Shown one piece after another: positions 1-9,589 of a stretch of DNA of 64,000 nt. The translations under genes and the position numbers were made by a program. Below the pieces are notes generated by a model that was not told the DNA's origin, did not search any database, and saw nothing but the letters and a program-made list of their open reading frames with translations. The DNA comes from Arthrobacter citreus (GTDB lineage: Bacteria; Actinomycetota; Actinomycetes; Actinomycetales; Micrococcaceae). Location of the stretch: contig NZ_VTFV01000003.1 in NCBI RefSeq assembly GCF_009192745.1, forward strand, positions 62,001 through 126,000. The letters are read 5' to 3'. How positions within the stretch are numbered: position 1 is the stretch's first letter; each line of letters begins with the position of its first letter.

Positions 1-505
1 GCGCCAGCGTGCCGGCTGCGACCACCTGGCCGCCGCCGTTGGCGTTGGCTGCCGTGAGTCCGAGTCCGGACAGGAGGCGGGCGACCTCGTCCGGGTCACC
101 GCCGAGTACTGCGCTCATGCCGGTGGGCGCCGCAGCGGCCGCGCGCGCCATCGCGTTGGCACGTTCCCGAACGAAGGCGACGGCGTCGTCTTCCGTGAGC
201 GCGCCGGCGACGGCGGAGGCGGTGATCTCTCCCACCGAATGACCGGCGACAACGGTTGCTGCGGTTAGGGCGCCGGTGTCCAGGAGCTGCCGGGCAGCCA
301 CCAGGCCGGCGGCTACGATCAGCGGCTGGGCGACGGCGGTGTCCTTGATGGTTTCCTCATCGGAGACGGTGCCGTGCGCTGTGAGGTCCAGCCCCGCAGC
401 GTCGGAGAGCGCTTCGAGGTGCTCCCGCACTCCGGGCAGTTCCAGCCACGGAGCGAGGAAGCCTGGCGTTTGTGACCCCTGGCCGGGGCAGACGATTGCA
501 AGCAC
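1..505 (-). CDS. fabD: ACP S-malonyltransferase, C-terminus cut by window edge
   Basis: FabD transfers malonyl from malonyl-CoA to the acyl carrier protein and so primes type II fatty acid synthesis in the cytosol. Reading from a GTG at 505 the protein opens with the PGQGSQ motif typical of the family, and the nucleophile elbow GHSVGE follows near residue 85. About 168 codons are present; the remaining third or more lies beyond position 1. The GTG start has a GGAAAG ribosome site eight bases upstream. The gene is read away from its regulator (627-1856), with a candidate operator in the gap between them. In actinobacteria fabD usually heads a fabD-fabH-acpP-fabF operon, which would continue off the left edge; that is inference. 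Confidence 0.9.
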   Translation of the reverse strand, partial: MLAIVCPGQGSQTPGFLAPWLELPGVREHLEALSDAAGLDLTAHGTVSDEETIKDTAVAQPLIVAAGLVAARQLLDTGALTAATVVAGHSVGEITASAVAGALTEDDAVAFVRERANAMARAAAAAPTGMSAVLGGDPDEVARLLSGLGLTAANANGGGQVVAAGTLA

Positions 506-572
506 GTAACAAGCTTTCCAAAGAGGGAGGGATTTACCGGGTGTTTAGGTGAACCAAGCTCACCCGGGGGCG

Positions 573-590
573 TTGTAGGAAGTCTACAAG
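573..590. promoter_or_regulatory. Candidate operator in the fabD promoter
   Basis: A near-perfect inverted repeat, TTGTAG-GAAGT-CTACAA, lies 68 bases upstream of the fabD start. An 18-base copy matching at 14 positions lies at 1894-1911, ahead of the regulator gene itself. The shared, palindromic sequence at both promoters suggests the binding site of the PucR-type regulator encoded between them. A second small inverted repeat (GGTGA/TCACC, 548-564) lies beside it. Confidence 0.55.
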
Positions 591-626
591 TGCAGCCCGC
601 CGGTGCAAGGGGGCGGCAGGGGGGAC

Positions 627-1856
627 TTAGGAGCGTGTTGCCGGCCGTTCGGGCACTGCCTTGCCCACCGGTGAGAGCCGCCCTACCACCAGTGCGGTCT
701 GCAGGACGAAGGCTTCCCGGGGGAGCATCGGATCCCAGCCGGTGATGTCGCAGATCCGCCGCAGCCGGTAGCGGACGGTGTTCGCGTGGACGAAGAGTTC
801 CCGGGCCGTGGCTTCCAGCGAATGGCCCAGTGAGAGGTAGGCGGAGAGCGTTTCTGCCAGGCCGTTGGAAGCGGCAAGCAGGGGCCGGTAGATGCTGCGA
901 ACCAGTGCCTTGCGTGCCGAATCGTCCCCGGACATCACCCGTTCCGGCCAGAGGTCGTCAGCGGCCACCGGGCGCGGCGCTGCAGGCCAGGCGCGCGCTG
1001 CGGTAAGGCCGGCAAATGCGGCCTGGGCCGAGGGGCCGGCGTCCACGAGGGATTCAGCGGGGGGGCCGTAGACCACCGGTCCTGCCCCGAACAGATCTGC
1101 CAGGCGGCCCAGGGCTCCGGACTTTTCGCTCATCCCACCCAGTACCAGGATCAGTCGATCGCCCTGGATGCCCACCAGGGTGTCCTCCGCGAGCCGTCCG
1201 GCAACCCGGCGCAGTTCATTGACGAAGGACGGGCTGGGATCGGCCGGGGAACTGCCCACGATCACCGTGACTCCCGCCGTCGAGGTCCAGCCGACTGCAG
1301 CGATCCGGGAACGCAGGGCATCGGAGCTTTCGCCGCGGAGGATGGCATCGACCACCAGCGCCTCAAGCCGGGTGTCCCACGCGCCGCGGGTTTCGGCGGC
1401 ACGGGCATAGACGTCGGCAGCGGCAAAGGCAACTTCGCGGGAGTAGCGCAGCACAGCCTCGCGCAGCGGGCCCTGGACGGACCCGGCAGCCAGTTCCGGC
1501 ACCCGGTCCTCCACCACCTGCACTACGACGCGGATGAGCGCCAGTGCCTTCTGCAGGCTGATGGCGCGGGTCAGTTCAGTGGGGGCGGTGCCGAAAACGT
1601 CGCTGAGAACCCAGGCTGGGGAAGCGGGCCGTTCGTACCAGTTCACGAAGGAAGCGATGCCCTTCTGCGCCACCATTCCCAGGGCTGAACGTTCGTCCGG
1701 ACGGAGTCCCCGGTACCAGGGCAGGGAAACGTCAAGCTGCTTCAGCGTGGCCGTTGAGAGCTTGCCGATGTTGGCTTTGAGCCGTTCCAGGATGAGCGGG
1801 TCGGCACCGTTCTCCGGTGCCGCAGCTGCTTGTGGATTCGTGCGGGTCACTGGCAT
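627..1856 (-). CDS. fasR: PucR-type transcriptional regulator of fatty acid synthesis (FasR-like)
   Basis: A 409-residue regulator. The C-terminal 60 residues form a PucR/CdaR-type helix-turn-helix (LGHSLEATARELFVHANTVR, then RLRRICDITGWDP); the N-terminal part is a long mixed alpha/beta region without a clear motif. In Streptomyces coelicolor a regulator of this type, FasR, lies just before fabD and activates the fab operon, and the same gene order here supports the assignment. It sits between aceE and fabD on the same strand. The start is the ATG at 1856. A candidate autoregulatory operator lies 38 bases upstream. The symbol rests on position and domain type, not on a measured similarity. 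Confidence 0.75.
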   Translation of the reverse strand: MPVTRTNPQAAAAPENGADPLILERLKANIGKLSTATLKQLDVSLPWYRGLRPDERSALGMVAQKGIASFVNWYERPASPAWVLSDVFGTAPTELTRAISLQKALALIRVVVQVVEDRVPELAAGSVQGPLREAVLRYSREVAFAAADVYARAAETRGAWDTRLEALVVDAILRGESSDALRSRIAAVGWTSTAGVTVIVGSSPADPSPSFVNELRRVAGRLAEDTLVGIQGDRLILVLGGMSEKSGALGRLADLFGAGPVVYGPPAESLVDAGPSAQAAFAGLTAARAWPAAPRPVAADDLWPERVMSGDDSARKALVRSIYRPLLAASNGLAETLSAYLSLGHSLEATARELFVHANTVRYRLRRICDITGWDPMLPREAFVLQTALVVGRLSPVGKAVPERPATRS

Positions 1857-1893
1857 CCTCGAAGCTTACGGCCTTCGCTGCCCAACCTCCATT

Positions 1894-1911
1894 TTGTGTG
1901 AAGGCTACAAC
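1894..1911. promoter_or_regulatory. Candidate operator in front of the PucR-type regulator
   Basis: The sequence TTGTGTGAAGGCTACAAC repeats the fabD-promoter palindrome (573-590) at 14 of 18 positions, keeping the TTGT, GAAG and CTACAA blocks. It lies 38 bases before the regulator start codon, a position that fits autoregulation. Confidence 0.5.
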
Positions 1912-1961
1912 TTGTTCGGCTGGGGACCTGCTACGGCAGGGGTCCGCGTTCCGCAGTCCGG

Positions 1962-4700
1962 CTAGGCATCGCCCCCGGCGTTGCCGCTGGTGCCCTTCGT
2001 GACGTCCAGCAGGTGGTAGCGGCTGATGGCCTCTCGTGGGGCGGAGGAATCCACCTCGCCGCGGCGGGCCAGCATTTCAAGTGTCCGCACCACCATTGAA
2101 TGGCTGTCAATCTTGAAGAACCGCCGTGCCGCTGCCCGGGTATCGGCAAAACCGAATCCGTCTGCTCCCAAAGACGCGAACTCGTTGGGCAGGAACTGCC
2201 GGATTTGGTCCGGCACGGCCTTCATGTAGTCAGTGGAAGCCACCACCGGTCCGGTCGCTCCGGCCAGTTGCTGCGTCACGAACGGAACACGCGGTTCTGC
2301 GTCCGGATGCAGGAAAGCTTCCTCCTCGGCAGCCAGGGCTTCCCGGCGCAGTTCATTCCAGCTGGTCACCGACCAGACGTCCGCGGAGACGTTCCAGTCG
2401 TCGGCCAGGAGCCGCTGCGCTTCCATGGCCCAGGGGACAGCAACACCGGAAGCCAGCAGCTGCGCCCGGGGGCCGTCGATCGAGGCGGAGGAGAGCAGGT
2501 AGATGCCCTTGATAACACCTTCCACATCCAGGTCCTCCGGTGCCTTCGGCTGGAGGATTGGCTCGTTGTAGGCCATGAGGTTGTAGATGACGTTCGGATC
2601 CTTGGAATCCGGCCCGTACATTTCCTCCAGCCCGTGCCGCACGATGCGCCCAATCTCGTAGCCGTACGCCGGATCGTAGGTCTTCACCGCGGGGTTGGTC
2701 GAAGCCAGGATTGGGGAGTGGCCGTCGGCGTGCTGCAGGCCTTCACCGGTGAGGGTGGTCCGCCCGGCCGTCGCGGAGACCATAAACCCGCGGGCCAGCT
2801 GGTCCGCTGCTGCCCAGATAAAGTCCCCGGTGCGCTGGAACCCGAACATCGAGTAGAAAATGTAGACCGGAATCAGCGGCACACCCTGTGTGGCGTAGGA
2901 CGTTCCGGCGGCAGTAAATGCCGCGATGGACCCGGCTTCGTTGATGCCCACGTGCACAATCTGGCCCTGCGGGGACTCCTTATACGCCAGCACCAGGTCA
3001 CGGTCCACTGACAGGTAGTTCTGGCCCTGCGGGTTGTAGATCTTCGCCGTCGGGAAGAACGAGTCCATGCCGAAGGTACGGGCCTCGTCAGGGATGATCG
3101 GCACAATCCGCATGCCGAACTCCTTGTCCCGCATGAGGTCCTTCAGCAGGCGGACGAAGGCCATGGTCGTTGCGGCCAGCTGTTTGCCCGAACCCCGGTT
3201 GGCTACTTCGTAGGACTTCTCGCCGGGCAGATGGATGGGTTTGAAGTCCGCGCGGCGCTCCGGGAGGAATCCGCCCAGTTCCTTCCGCCGGTCCAGCATG
3301 TACCGGATTTCCGGTGCCTGCGGCCCCGGGTTGTAGTACGGAGGCTGGTACGGATCCGCTTCGAGCTGCTCATCGGTGATGGGGATGCGCAGGTGGTCGC
3401 GGAAAAGCTTGAGGTCATCCAGGGTCAGCTTCTTCATCTGGTGCGTTGCGTTCCTGGCTTCGAAGTGCGGGCCCAGCCCATAGCCCTTCACCGTGTGCGC
3501 AAGGATCACCGTGGGCTTGCCCTTGAACTCCAGGGCTGCCTTGTACGCGGCGTAGACCTTGCGGTAGTCGTGCCCGCCGCGCTTGAGGTTCCAGATGTCG
3601 TCGTCGGAAAGTCCGGACACCATGGCCTTGGTCTGCGGGCTCTTGCCGAAGAAGTGGTCACGGATGAAGCCGCCGGATTCGGCCTTGTAGGTCTGGTAGT
3701 CGCCGTCGACCGTGGAGTTCATGATCTCCACCAGCGCGCCGTCGTCGTCGGCAGCCAGCAGGGGATCCCACTCCCTGCCCCACAGCACCTTGATGACGTT
3801 CCAGCCGGCCCCGCGGAAGAACGCCTCAAGTTCCTGGACAATCTTGCCGTTGCCGCGCACCGGACCGTCCAGGCGCTGAAGGTTCGCATTGACCACAAAG
3901 GTGAGGTTGTCCAGCTTGTCGTTGGCTGCGACGTGCAGCAGGCCTCGCGATTCCGGCTCGTCCATCTCGCCGTCGCCCAGGAACGCCCAGACGTGCTGCT
4001 CCGAGGTGTCCTTGAACCCGCGGTTGTCCAGGTAGCGGTTCAGCTGCGCCTGGTAGATCGCGTTCATCGGTCCGATGCCCATTGAAACAGTGGGGAATTC
4101 CCAGAAGTCCGGCATGTTGCGCGGATGCGGGTAGGAGGAGAGTCCGTGCCCTGCGCGGGACTTCTCCTGCCGGAAGCCGTCCAGGTCCTCTTCGGTCAGC
4201 CGCCCCTCCAGGAACGCCCGGGCATACATTCCCGGAGCTGCGTGTCCCTGGAAGTAGACCTGGTCGCCGCGGCCCGGGTAGTCCTTGCCCCGGAAGAAGT
4301 GGTTCATGCCCACCTCGTAGAGCGTGGCGGCACCGGCGAACGTGGAAATATGGCCGCCGACGCCGATGCCAGGGCGCTGTGCGCGGTGCACCATGATCGC
4401 TGCGTTCCACCGCATCCAGGCGCGGAACCTGCGTTCAATCTCCTCATCACCTGGAAACTCGGGTTCCTGGTCCACGGGAATGGTGTTGACGTAGTCCGTA
4501 GTGGTGACCATGGGAACACCGACCGAGTGCGCCCCTGCGCGCTGCAGCAGGGACCGCATGATGAACTGGGCCCTTTCGGTGCCCTCGGTCCGGACCAGGT
4601 CATCCAGGGACTGGATCCACTCTGCGGTTTCTTCGGGATCGGTGTCGGGCAGCTGGCCGGTGAGCCCGCTGAGGATATCCGTTCTGTCTTCTGCGGCCAC
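1962..4700 (-). CDS. aceE: Pyruvate dehydrogenase E1 component, homodimeric type
   Basis: AceE decarboxylates pyruvate with thiamine diphosphate and passes the acetyl group to the lipoyl E2 subunit, feeding acetyl-CoA into the TCA cycle and fatty acid synthesis. The 912-residue length is standard for the single-chain E1. The thiamine-binding region reads [17 protein letters not shown] with [12 protein letters not shown] downstream, and the C-terminal third carries the [10 protein letters not shown] motif. Translation starts at GTG 4700 behind a strong AGGAG. No E2 or E3 gene is adjacent, as is common in actinobacteria. It is divergent from the DUF3052 gene, and a TACAGT box on the minus strand near 4835-4840 is a possible -10. 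Confidence 0.97.
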   Translation of the reverse strand: MAAEDRTDILSGLTGQLPDTDPEETAEWIQSLDDLVRTEGTERAQFIMRSLLQRAGAHSVGVPMVTTTDYVNTIPVDQEPEFPGDEEIERRFRAWMRWNAAIMVHRAQRPGIGVGGHISTFAGAATLYEVGMNHFFRGKDYPGRGDQVYFQGHAAPGMYARAFLEGRLTEEDLDGFRQEKSRAGHGLSSYPHPRNMPDFWEFPTVSMGIGPMNAIYQAQLNRYLDNRGFKDTSEQHVWAFLGDGEMDEPESRGLLHVAANDKLDNLTFVVNANLQRLDGPVRGNGKIVQELEAFFRGAGWNVIKVLWGREWDPLLAADDDGALVEIMNSTVDGDYQTYKAESGGFIRDHFFGKSPQTKAMVSGLSDDDIWNLKRGGHDYRKVYAAYKAALEFKGKPTVILAHTVKGYGLGPHFEARNATHQMKKLTLDDLKLFRDHLRIPITDEQLEADPYQPPYYNPGPQAPEIRYMLDRRKELGGFLPERRADFKPIHLPGEKSYEVANRGSGKQLAATTMAFVRLLKDLMRDKEFGMRIVPIIPDEARTFGMDSFFPTAKIYNPQGQNYLSVDRDLVLAYKESPQGQIVHVGINEAGSIAAFTAAGTSYATQGVPLIPVYIFYSMFGFQRTGDFIWAAADQLARGFMVSATAGRTTLTGEGLQHADGHSPILASTNPAVKTYDPAYGYEIGRIVRHGLEEMYGPDSKDPNVIYNLMAYNEPILQPKAPEDLDVEGVIKGIYLLSSASIDGPRAQLLASGVAVPWAMEAQRLLADDWNVSADVWSVTSWNELRREALAAEEEAFLHPDAEPRVPFVTQQLAGATGPVVASTDYMKAVPDQIRQFLPNEFASLGADGFGFADTRAAARRFFKIDSHSMVVRTLEMLARRGEVDSSAPREAISRYHLLDVTKGTSGNAGGDA

Positions 4701-5004
4701 GAAACTCTCCTATGCACAGATGGTGCCTGGAACCTGCCGCTGCGGGAGTCCTGCGCCTGCCGGATGACTCCGCTCTCGGCCGGATGCCGGGGGACTTACG
4801 CGCCGCGCGTACCGCCGTGCGTGTCCTTTTAGCCACTGTAGACCGGCCGCCGCGCCTTGCGTAGCCTTCACCCGGGAAGGCCTGCCGGCGGACTGGGAAC
4901 CCTTGAAGCTTGCCGGTTAAAGGTGTTCCCTTGAGTCAGGAAAAGGGCAGTTCTGGCCAAGATGTGATTCCCTTGTATTTATGCAGTCAACCAGGAGGAG
5001 TGAA
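4701..5004. other. Divergent intergenic region aceE / DUF3052 gene
   Basis: About 300 bases without a gene. It holds the two divergent promoters: a TACAGT box on the minus strand (about 4835-4840) for aceE and a TGTATT box on the plus strand just before 4980 for the DUF3052 gene. No RNA element or strong hairpin was seen. Confidence 0.5.
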
Positions 5005-5424
5005 GTGAGCGAGGCCGATGCCGTCACAGAGAAGAACGTGGCGGAAAGAATGGGTTTCAAAGACGGCGACCTGATTCAGGAATTCGGCTACGACGAAGAC
5101 GTGGACTTTGATCTCCGTGAGGACCTCGAAGACCTGTCCGGCGGCGAGCTCCTCACTGAGGACGACCACGAAGTAGTCGACGGCGTGGTCCTGTGGTGGC
5201 GCGCTGATGACGGCGATCTGGTCGATGCGCTGGTGGATTCCCTGACAACGCTCGACGACGGCGGAGTGGTCTGGGTCCTGACGCCCAAGTCAGGCCGTGA
5301 AGGCTACGTTCCGCCCGCCGATATCGAAGAGGCAGCACCCACTGCCGGGCTGCACGTCACGACGTCACCGGGCGTCAGCCGCGACTGGGCAGCGACGCGC
5401 CTGGTCAGCCGCCGAAAGAAGTAG
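5005..5424 (+). CDS. DUF3052 domain protein
   Basis: A 139-residue acidic protein of the DUF3052 family, function unknown. The N-terminal half is dominated by Asp and Glu (FGYDEDVDFDLREDLEDLSG), the middle contains VVLWWRADDGDLVDAL, and the tail turns basic (RRKK). The start is the GTG at 5005, because AGGAGG lies six bases upstream and family members begin with a short Ser-Glu-Ala stretch; the ATG at 4981 has no ribosome site. The gene lies between aceE and a 1-Cys peroxiredoxin, an arrangement conserved in many actinobacteria. It ends nine bases before the peroxiredoxin start, so the two are probably co-transcribed. Confidence 0.85.
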   Translation: MSEADAVTEKNVAERMGFKDGDLIQEFGYDEDVDFDLREDLEDLSGGELLTEDDHEVVDGVVLWWRADDGDLVDALVDSLTTLDDGGVVWVLTPKSGREGYVPPADIEEAAPTAGLHVTTSPGVSRDWAATRLVSRRKK

Positions 5425-5433
5425 CCAGCCTTG

Positions 5434-5919
5434 ATGCCTGCAGCCGGGGTCCCCGGTGTCGGGGGTCCGGCTCCCGCCTTTGAGCTGCCGAACCAGTACG
5501 GCGAAACCGTGCGGTCAGCGGACCTTGCCGGGGCTCCCGCCGTCCTGGTTTTCTATCCCTTCGCCTTTTCCCGGGTCTGCTCGGGTGAACTCGAGGATCT
5601 GGCCCGCCTTCAGCCCGCATTCAAGGCAGCCGGTGCGAGGCTGCTGGCCGTGTCCTGCGACGCGAAGTACTCGCTGCGCGCCTGGGCGTCCCAGGAGGGC
5701 TGGGAATTCGACCTGCTGTCGGACTTCTGGCCGCACGGCGCAGCAGCGAGAGCCTTCGGCGTTTTCGAGGAAAGCCGCGGTATGGCAGCCAGGGCCAGCT
5801 TCATTCTTGGCGCGGACGGAGTCATCACTCAGATCCTGCGCTCCGGCCCGGATGAACCCCGCCGTGCTGAGGACTATCTGCGGGCGCTCTCGATGCTGGC
5901 CGCGGGAGAGCGGAACTGA
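5434..5919 (+). CDS. Peroxiredoxin, AhpE-like 1-Cys type
   Basis: A thioredoxin-fold peroxidase of 161 residues that reduces hydroperoxides through a cysteine sulfenic acid. The active-site segment FYPFAFSRVCSGE matches the AhpE/BCP pattern P-x3-[ST]-x2-C; no second conserved Cys is seen in a resolving position, although a non-conserved Cys occurs in AVSCDAKY. The start is ATG 5434; a TTG at 5431 is a less likely alternative. Its stop is separated by one base from the next ATG (5921), so translation with the sirtuin gene is probably coupled. In mycothiol-using actinobacteria AhpE is recycled by mycothiol/mycoredoxin, which is the likely partner here. Confidence 0.88.
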   Translation: MPAAGVPGVGGPAPAFELPNQYGETVRSADLAGAPAVLVFYPFAFSRVCSGELEDLARLQPAFKAAGARLLAVSCDAKYSLRAWASQEGWEFDLLSDFWPHGAAARAFGVFEESRGMAARASFILGADGVITQILRSGPDEPRRAEDYLRALSMLAAGERN

Positions 5920-5920
5920 A

Positions 5921-6868
5921 ATGACCCAGCCTGTGCCTCCCGGAACGGGGCTCACCGGATTCGTGACCAGGGAGGCTGCGGACGCATCCGCAGATCCAAC
6001 GGAAGCCGAACGCCGCCAGCTGGATAAAGCCGTGGAGCTGCTGGCCGGCCGCAAGATCGCGCTCCTCACCGGTGCCGGACTCAGTACAGATTCGGGGATC
6101 CCGGACTATCGCGGCCCGGACGCACCGCCCCGGAATCCCATGACCTACCAGCAGTTCGTCGGGGATCCGGTGCTGCGCCAGCGGTACTGGGCGCGCAACC
6201 ACGTGGGCTGGCACCACCTCCGCCATGCAGTTCCCAACGCGGGCCATGAAGCTGTAGTCCATCTGGAGGAGCGCGGGCTGCTCACGGGCGTGATCACCCA
6301 GAACGTGGACCGGCTGCACAGCGATGCCGGCAGCATCCGTGTGATTGACCTGCACGGACGGTTTGACCGGGTGCTGTGCCTTTCCTGTGGTGCGGTCTAC
6401 ACGCGTGAGGGCGTTGCCAGGCTCCTGGAGAAGCTCAATCCGGGGTTCTTGGAGCGGGTGGCCGGCGACGGGGAGATTGCACCGGACGCCGATGCCGAAA
6501 TCACCGACACCGAAGACTTCACCATCGCCGACTGCCCCGTATGCGACGGGATGCTTAAGCCGGATTTTGTGTACTTCGGCGAGAACGTCCCCAAGGAACG
6601 TGTCCGGTTGGCCTATGCGGCAGTGGACGACGCCGGTGCACTGCTGGTCGCCGGGTCCTCCCTGACCGTCATGAGCGGCCTGCGCTTTGTCCGGCATGCC
6701 GCCAAAGAGGGCAAGCCGGTAGTGATCATCAACCGCGGACAGACCCGGGGTGATGCCCTGGCGGACCTCAAGATCGACATGGGGGTCGGTACTGCCCTCC
6801 AGTACCTGGCACGGTCGCTTCCCGATCCCGTGCCGCAGCACGGGCACGCCGGCAGGCACCTTGATTAG
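5921..6868 (+). CDS. Sir2-family NAD-dependent protein deacylase
   Basis: A sirtuin of 315 residues that removes acyl groups from lysines using NAD. It shows the full set of family signatures: GAGLSTDSGIPDYRG (NAD binding), TQNVDRLH, the catalytic His in LHGRFD, and a zinc site formed by CLSC and CPVC flanking a roughly 55-residue acidic insert. The DFVYFGE segment completes the Rossmann part. The start ATG follows the peroxiredoxin stop after a single base; a longer upstream reading frame exists but overlaps that gene entirely. It is the last gene of a DUF3052-peroxiredoxin-sirtuin run. Confidence 0.92.
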   Translation: MTQPVPPGTGLTGFVTREAADASADPTEAERRQLDKAVELLAGRKIALLTGAGLSTDSGIPDYRGPDAPPRNPMTYQQFVGDPVLRQRYWARNHVGWHHLRHAVPNAGHEAVVHLEERGLLTGVITQNVDRLHSDAGSIRVIDLHGRFDRVLCLSCGAVYTREGVARLLEKLNPGFLERVAGDGEIAPDADAEITDTEDFTIADCPVCDGMLKPDFVYFGENVPKERVRLAYAAVDDAGALLVAGSSLTVMSGLRFVRHAAKEGKPVVIINRGQTRGDALADLKIDMGVGTALQYLARSLPDPVPQHGHAGRHLD

Positions 6869-6953
6869 GTAATCGGGAGCATGTTCCGGTAATGTAATTC
6901 CTCGTGATGCGGCGCTGGCCGGGAATATCCCAGCTGGCATAACGGGTCACTCT

Positions 6954-7026
6954 GGGTCTTTAGCTCAGCTGGTAGAGCGCCACGTTTACACCGTGGATGT
7001 CATCGGTTCGATCCCGGTAGGACCCA
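6954..7026 (+). tRNA. tRNA-Val (anticodon TAC)
   Basis: A complete cloverleaf: acceptor GGGTCTT pairs with AGGACCC (one G-T), D-loop GCTCAGCTGGTAGAGC, anticodon stem-loop CCACGTTTACACCGTGG with TAC, and T-loop GGTTCGATCC. The 3' CCA is not encoded. A terminator follows at 7033. Confidence 0.96.
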
Positions 7027-7032
7027 CCGGCA

Positions 7033-7067
7033 AAACCCGCCTTCGGATTACCGCAGGCGGGTTTTTT
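7033..7067 (+). terminator. Intrinsic terminator after tRNA-Val
   Basis: AAACCCGCC pairs with GGCGGGTTT across a 15-base loop and is followed by a run of T, a classical intrinsic terminator. Confidence 0.9.
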
Positions 7068-7229
7068 CGTGCCCGCACATCATGCCCCGGCTTCGGGACA
7101 CGGGCCCGGCGAGCCGATGCCAAGCAGGCCCGCAGGGTACGCACACCCGGTTCATAGCCTCCAGTGGTAATAAGGAAAGGGTGTGGCCGACACACCGCTT
7201 ACCAAGAGCACCTGAAAGATAAGAGCACC

Positions 7230-8096
7230 TTGCGCACGAACTTCGTCAAGACTGCGGCTGCCTTCCTGCTGACACTGGGGCTGAGCGCTGCTGCGGTCAC
7301 TGGCTGCACGGGCGAACCGGCGCCCACCACGGTTACGGTTCCCGGCAGCGCCGCGACGCCGTCGGCCAGTTCCGAACCGGAGCTGGCCCTGAAAGCTGAG
7401 CTCGACCGCTACGCGGCACAGACCGGGGCCGACTTCTCGGTAGCCATCTATGAGTACGCTTCAAACCGCGCCTGGTCCTATCAGCCGGAGGGCCGGTACC
7501 TGGAAGCAAGCCTGGTCAAGGTGCCGATCCTGCTGACACTGCTTCGCCAGGCAACCGAGGAGGACAGGGAACTGACGGCGGAGGAGGAGCAGCTTGCCGA
7601 GCTCATGATCTGCCAGAGTGACAACGCCGCCACAGATGAGCTCTATGCGCTGGCAGGCGGGGCGGAAGAGCTGCAGAAAACATACGGCCTGCTGGGGGTT
7701 ACCGGAACGGAAGCGGGTGAAGTCTGGGGAGCCAATGAAACCAATTCCGAAGACCAGCTGCGAATCGCCACCGCGGTGGCCCTTGGCGTGGACTGGATTC
7801 GGGACGGGCTGCAGGACTACGCGGTCAGCCTGCTGGAAAACGTCGTCCCGGAACAGGCCTGGGGAATCACCGCCGGCATCCTGAATCCCGTGGCGGAGGT
7901 CGGACTGAAGAACGGATGGCTGCAGGATGATTACCTGGCCTGGAACGTCGGCAGCTCCGGGTTCGTCATCGGAGACAGCGCGGAGTACAGCATTGTTGTG
8001 CTCACCGCGGGAACGGATTCGCTGGAGCAGGGAATCGCCGTTCTGGAGGGCGCAGCAGCCATTGTGAACGGCTGGGAACTCGGAGCCTACGGTTAG
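7230..8096 (+). CDS. Secreted lipoprotein with class A beta-lactamase-like serine hydrolase fold
   Basis: A 288-residue exported protein. From TTG 7230 it has a lipoprotein signal peptide (basic MRTNFVK, hydrophobic core, lipobox AVTGC). The mature part keeps the class A serine hydrolase motifs in order: SLVK (S-x-x-K), SDN, and KNG in the position of KTG. The usual glutamate of the omega loop cannot be placed with certainty, so hydrolysis of beta-lactams is not assured; other penicillin-recognising roles are possible. The start is uncertain: the frame is open back to a GTG at 7164, but that would bury the signal peptide. The gene is convergent with the antiporter, one base apart. Confidence 0.75.
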   Translation: MRTNFVKTAAAFLLTLGLSAAAVTGCTGEPAPTTVTVPGSAATPSASSEPELALKAELDRYAAQTGADFSVAIYEYASNRAWSYQPEGRYLEASLVKVPILLTLLRQATEEDRELTAEEEQLAELMICQSDNAATDELYALAGGAEELQKTYGLLGVTGTEAGEVWGANETNSEDQLRIATAVALGVDWIRDGLQDYAVSLLENVVPEQAWGITAGILNPVAEVGLKNGWLQDDYLAWNVGSSGFVIGDSAEYSIVVLTAGTDSLEQGIAVLEGAAAIVNGWELGAYG

Positions 8097-8097
8097 C

Positions 8098-9312
8098 CTA
8101 GAGCTGCTGCTTCCTGCCTGGCCCCGCTTCCGACCAGCGGTGATACAGGGCAACCAGCGGCTTCGCTGACAGCCCGTGAGCGAAGACACTCAAAGCCACG
8201 GTTGCAACCACCGCCGTCAGAAGGGTTTCGGCAGCCGGAGTGCCGCGCTCGAAAGCGAGGATAGCGAACACAACGGAGGCGAGTCCCCGAGGCCCGAACC
8301 AGCCCAGGAACGCGAGGGTCTGCCACGGGGCCCCGCTTCCAGCCATCGCGGCTCCTACCGCCAGCATCCGCACAGCCGTCAGGCTCAGCACGGCGTATAC
8401 GGCAATCTCCCAGGAGAGATGGGGGAGGGCGGCAGGGATGGCGACGGCGCCGAAGATCATCCACGTAGCTGCCGCGAGGATACCGCCGGTTTCTTCCGTA
8501 AACCTGGTGGCGTCACTTTCATCGGTGCCGTGCGCCAGCCGGAAGGCCAGTCCAGCCACAAAAGCCGCCAGGAAAGCACTCCCGCCCAAGGTGACTGCTG
8601 CCGCGTAGGCTGCCAGGGCGACGGCGAGGGTGCAGGGCTGGCGCCAGCGGGTTTCAAACCACCCGCGCCTCGCAGCTGCGCGCTGCAGGTATCCGCCCGC
8701 GCAGCCGATGATCACACCCGCGGCCAGGCCCCAGCCGATCTGCTGGGCCAGTGCAGTGGCAATCGCGGACGGCACGCTGCCGTCAAGCACCGACATCGTA
8801 ATGTCCAGGGAGACCAGGAAGAACGGAACGGCGATGCCGTCATTCAGTCCGCTTTCCACATTCAGCGCCCTGCGCACCGGAACCGGCACGGAGGGATCCT
8901 CCACCACCCGGTGGCCCAGGGCGGCGTCGGTGGCGCAGAGCATTGCCGAGAGAAGGAAAACGCTTGAGGCGGGAAGGGACGGGAACAGCACTGCCCCCGC
9001 GGCGAAGCCCAGCAGCAGTGTGAGCGGGAGTCCTATTCCGAGCAGGCGGACCGGCCAGCCGGGGCTGCGGCGGAGCGCTCCCAGGTCCAGCCGGGCTGCG
9101 TCGTTGAAAAGGAGGAACACCAGCGCCAGCTCCGCGATCCGCAGGACAGAGTTGGTTTCCAGGGAAATCCCCAGGCTGTCACCAAATCCCAGCGACAGGA
9201 CCAGCCCGGCCAGGACGAATGCCATGGCGGAGGTGACACCCCTGCGGCCCAGCGGGCCGGAAAAGGCACTGAGCAGGATCAGGGCTGCGGACCCGAGCAG
9301 TAGCGCAATCAT
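8098..9312 (-). CDS. Cation/proton antiporter (CPA1, NhaP-like)
   Basis: A polytopic membrane protein of 404 residues with about 11-12 hydrophobic segments and the family core ...LSAMLCATDAALG...ESGLNDGIAVPFF, in which CATDAA and the ESGLNDG segment carry the acidic transport residues. It should exchange Na+ or K+ for protons across the cytoplasmic membrane. The chosen ATG at 9312 has GGAGG six bases upstream and begins directly with a transmembrane helix; an upstream extension to 9420 would be Arg-rich and is rejected. Its 3' end abuts the convergent beta-lactamase-fold gene. Confidence 0.9.
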   Translation of the reverse strand: MIALLLGSAALILLSAFSGPLGRRGVTSAMAFVLAGLVLSLGFGDSLGISLETNSVLRIAELALVFLLFNDAARLDLGALRRSPGWPVRLLGIGLPLTLLLGFAAGAVLFPSLPASSVFLLSAMLCATDAALGHRVVEDPSVPVPVRRALNVESGLNDGIAVPFFLVSLDITMSVLDGSVPSAIATALAQQIGWGLAAGVIIGCAGGYLQRAAARRGWFETRWRQPCTLAVALAAYAAAVTLGGSAFLAAFVAGLAFRLAHGTDESDATRFTEETGGILAAATWMIFGAVAIPAALPHLSWEIAVYAVLSLTAVRMLAVGAAMAGSGAPWQTLAFLGWFGPRGLASVVFAILAFERGTPAAETLLTAVVATVALSVFAHGLSAKPLVALYHRWSEAGPGRKQQL

Positions 9313-9589
9313 GCTGTTCCTCCCGTGCCTGCAGTTCCTTCCGCGGGTCCGGACCAGCGGTGACTGCCGTGGCACCCAAACTACGAGACCGCGTCCCCGC
9401 CGTACAGGGTCCGCCGGCATGCCGGACGGTGCTGCTCGGTTGTTCCTGCCCCGCCTGTGCGCGTCCCGCAGCCTCCGGGCACTCCCGCTGCAGGCTGCAA
9501 CCCGGTAGTCTGTGGGGGCTGTCCGCGGTGCGGCCGCACCGCCGGCCTACGGTCCGGGACAGCACCAAGCTGCGGGAAGGTCGCCGACC

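Noticed and set aside
7230-8096. A beta-lactam resistance gene
   Set aside because: Core serine motifs are present, but the KTG position reads KNG and the omega-loop Glu cannot be placed; only a fold-level call is supported.
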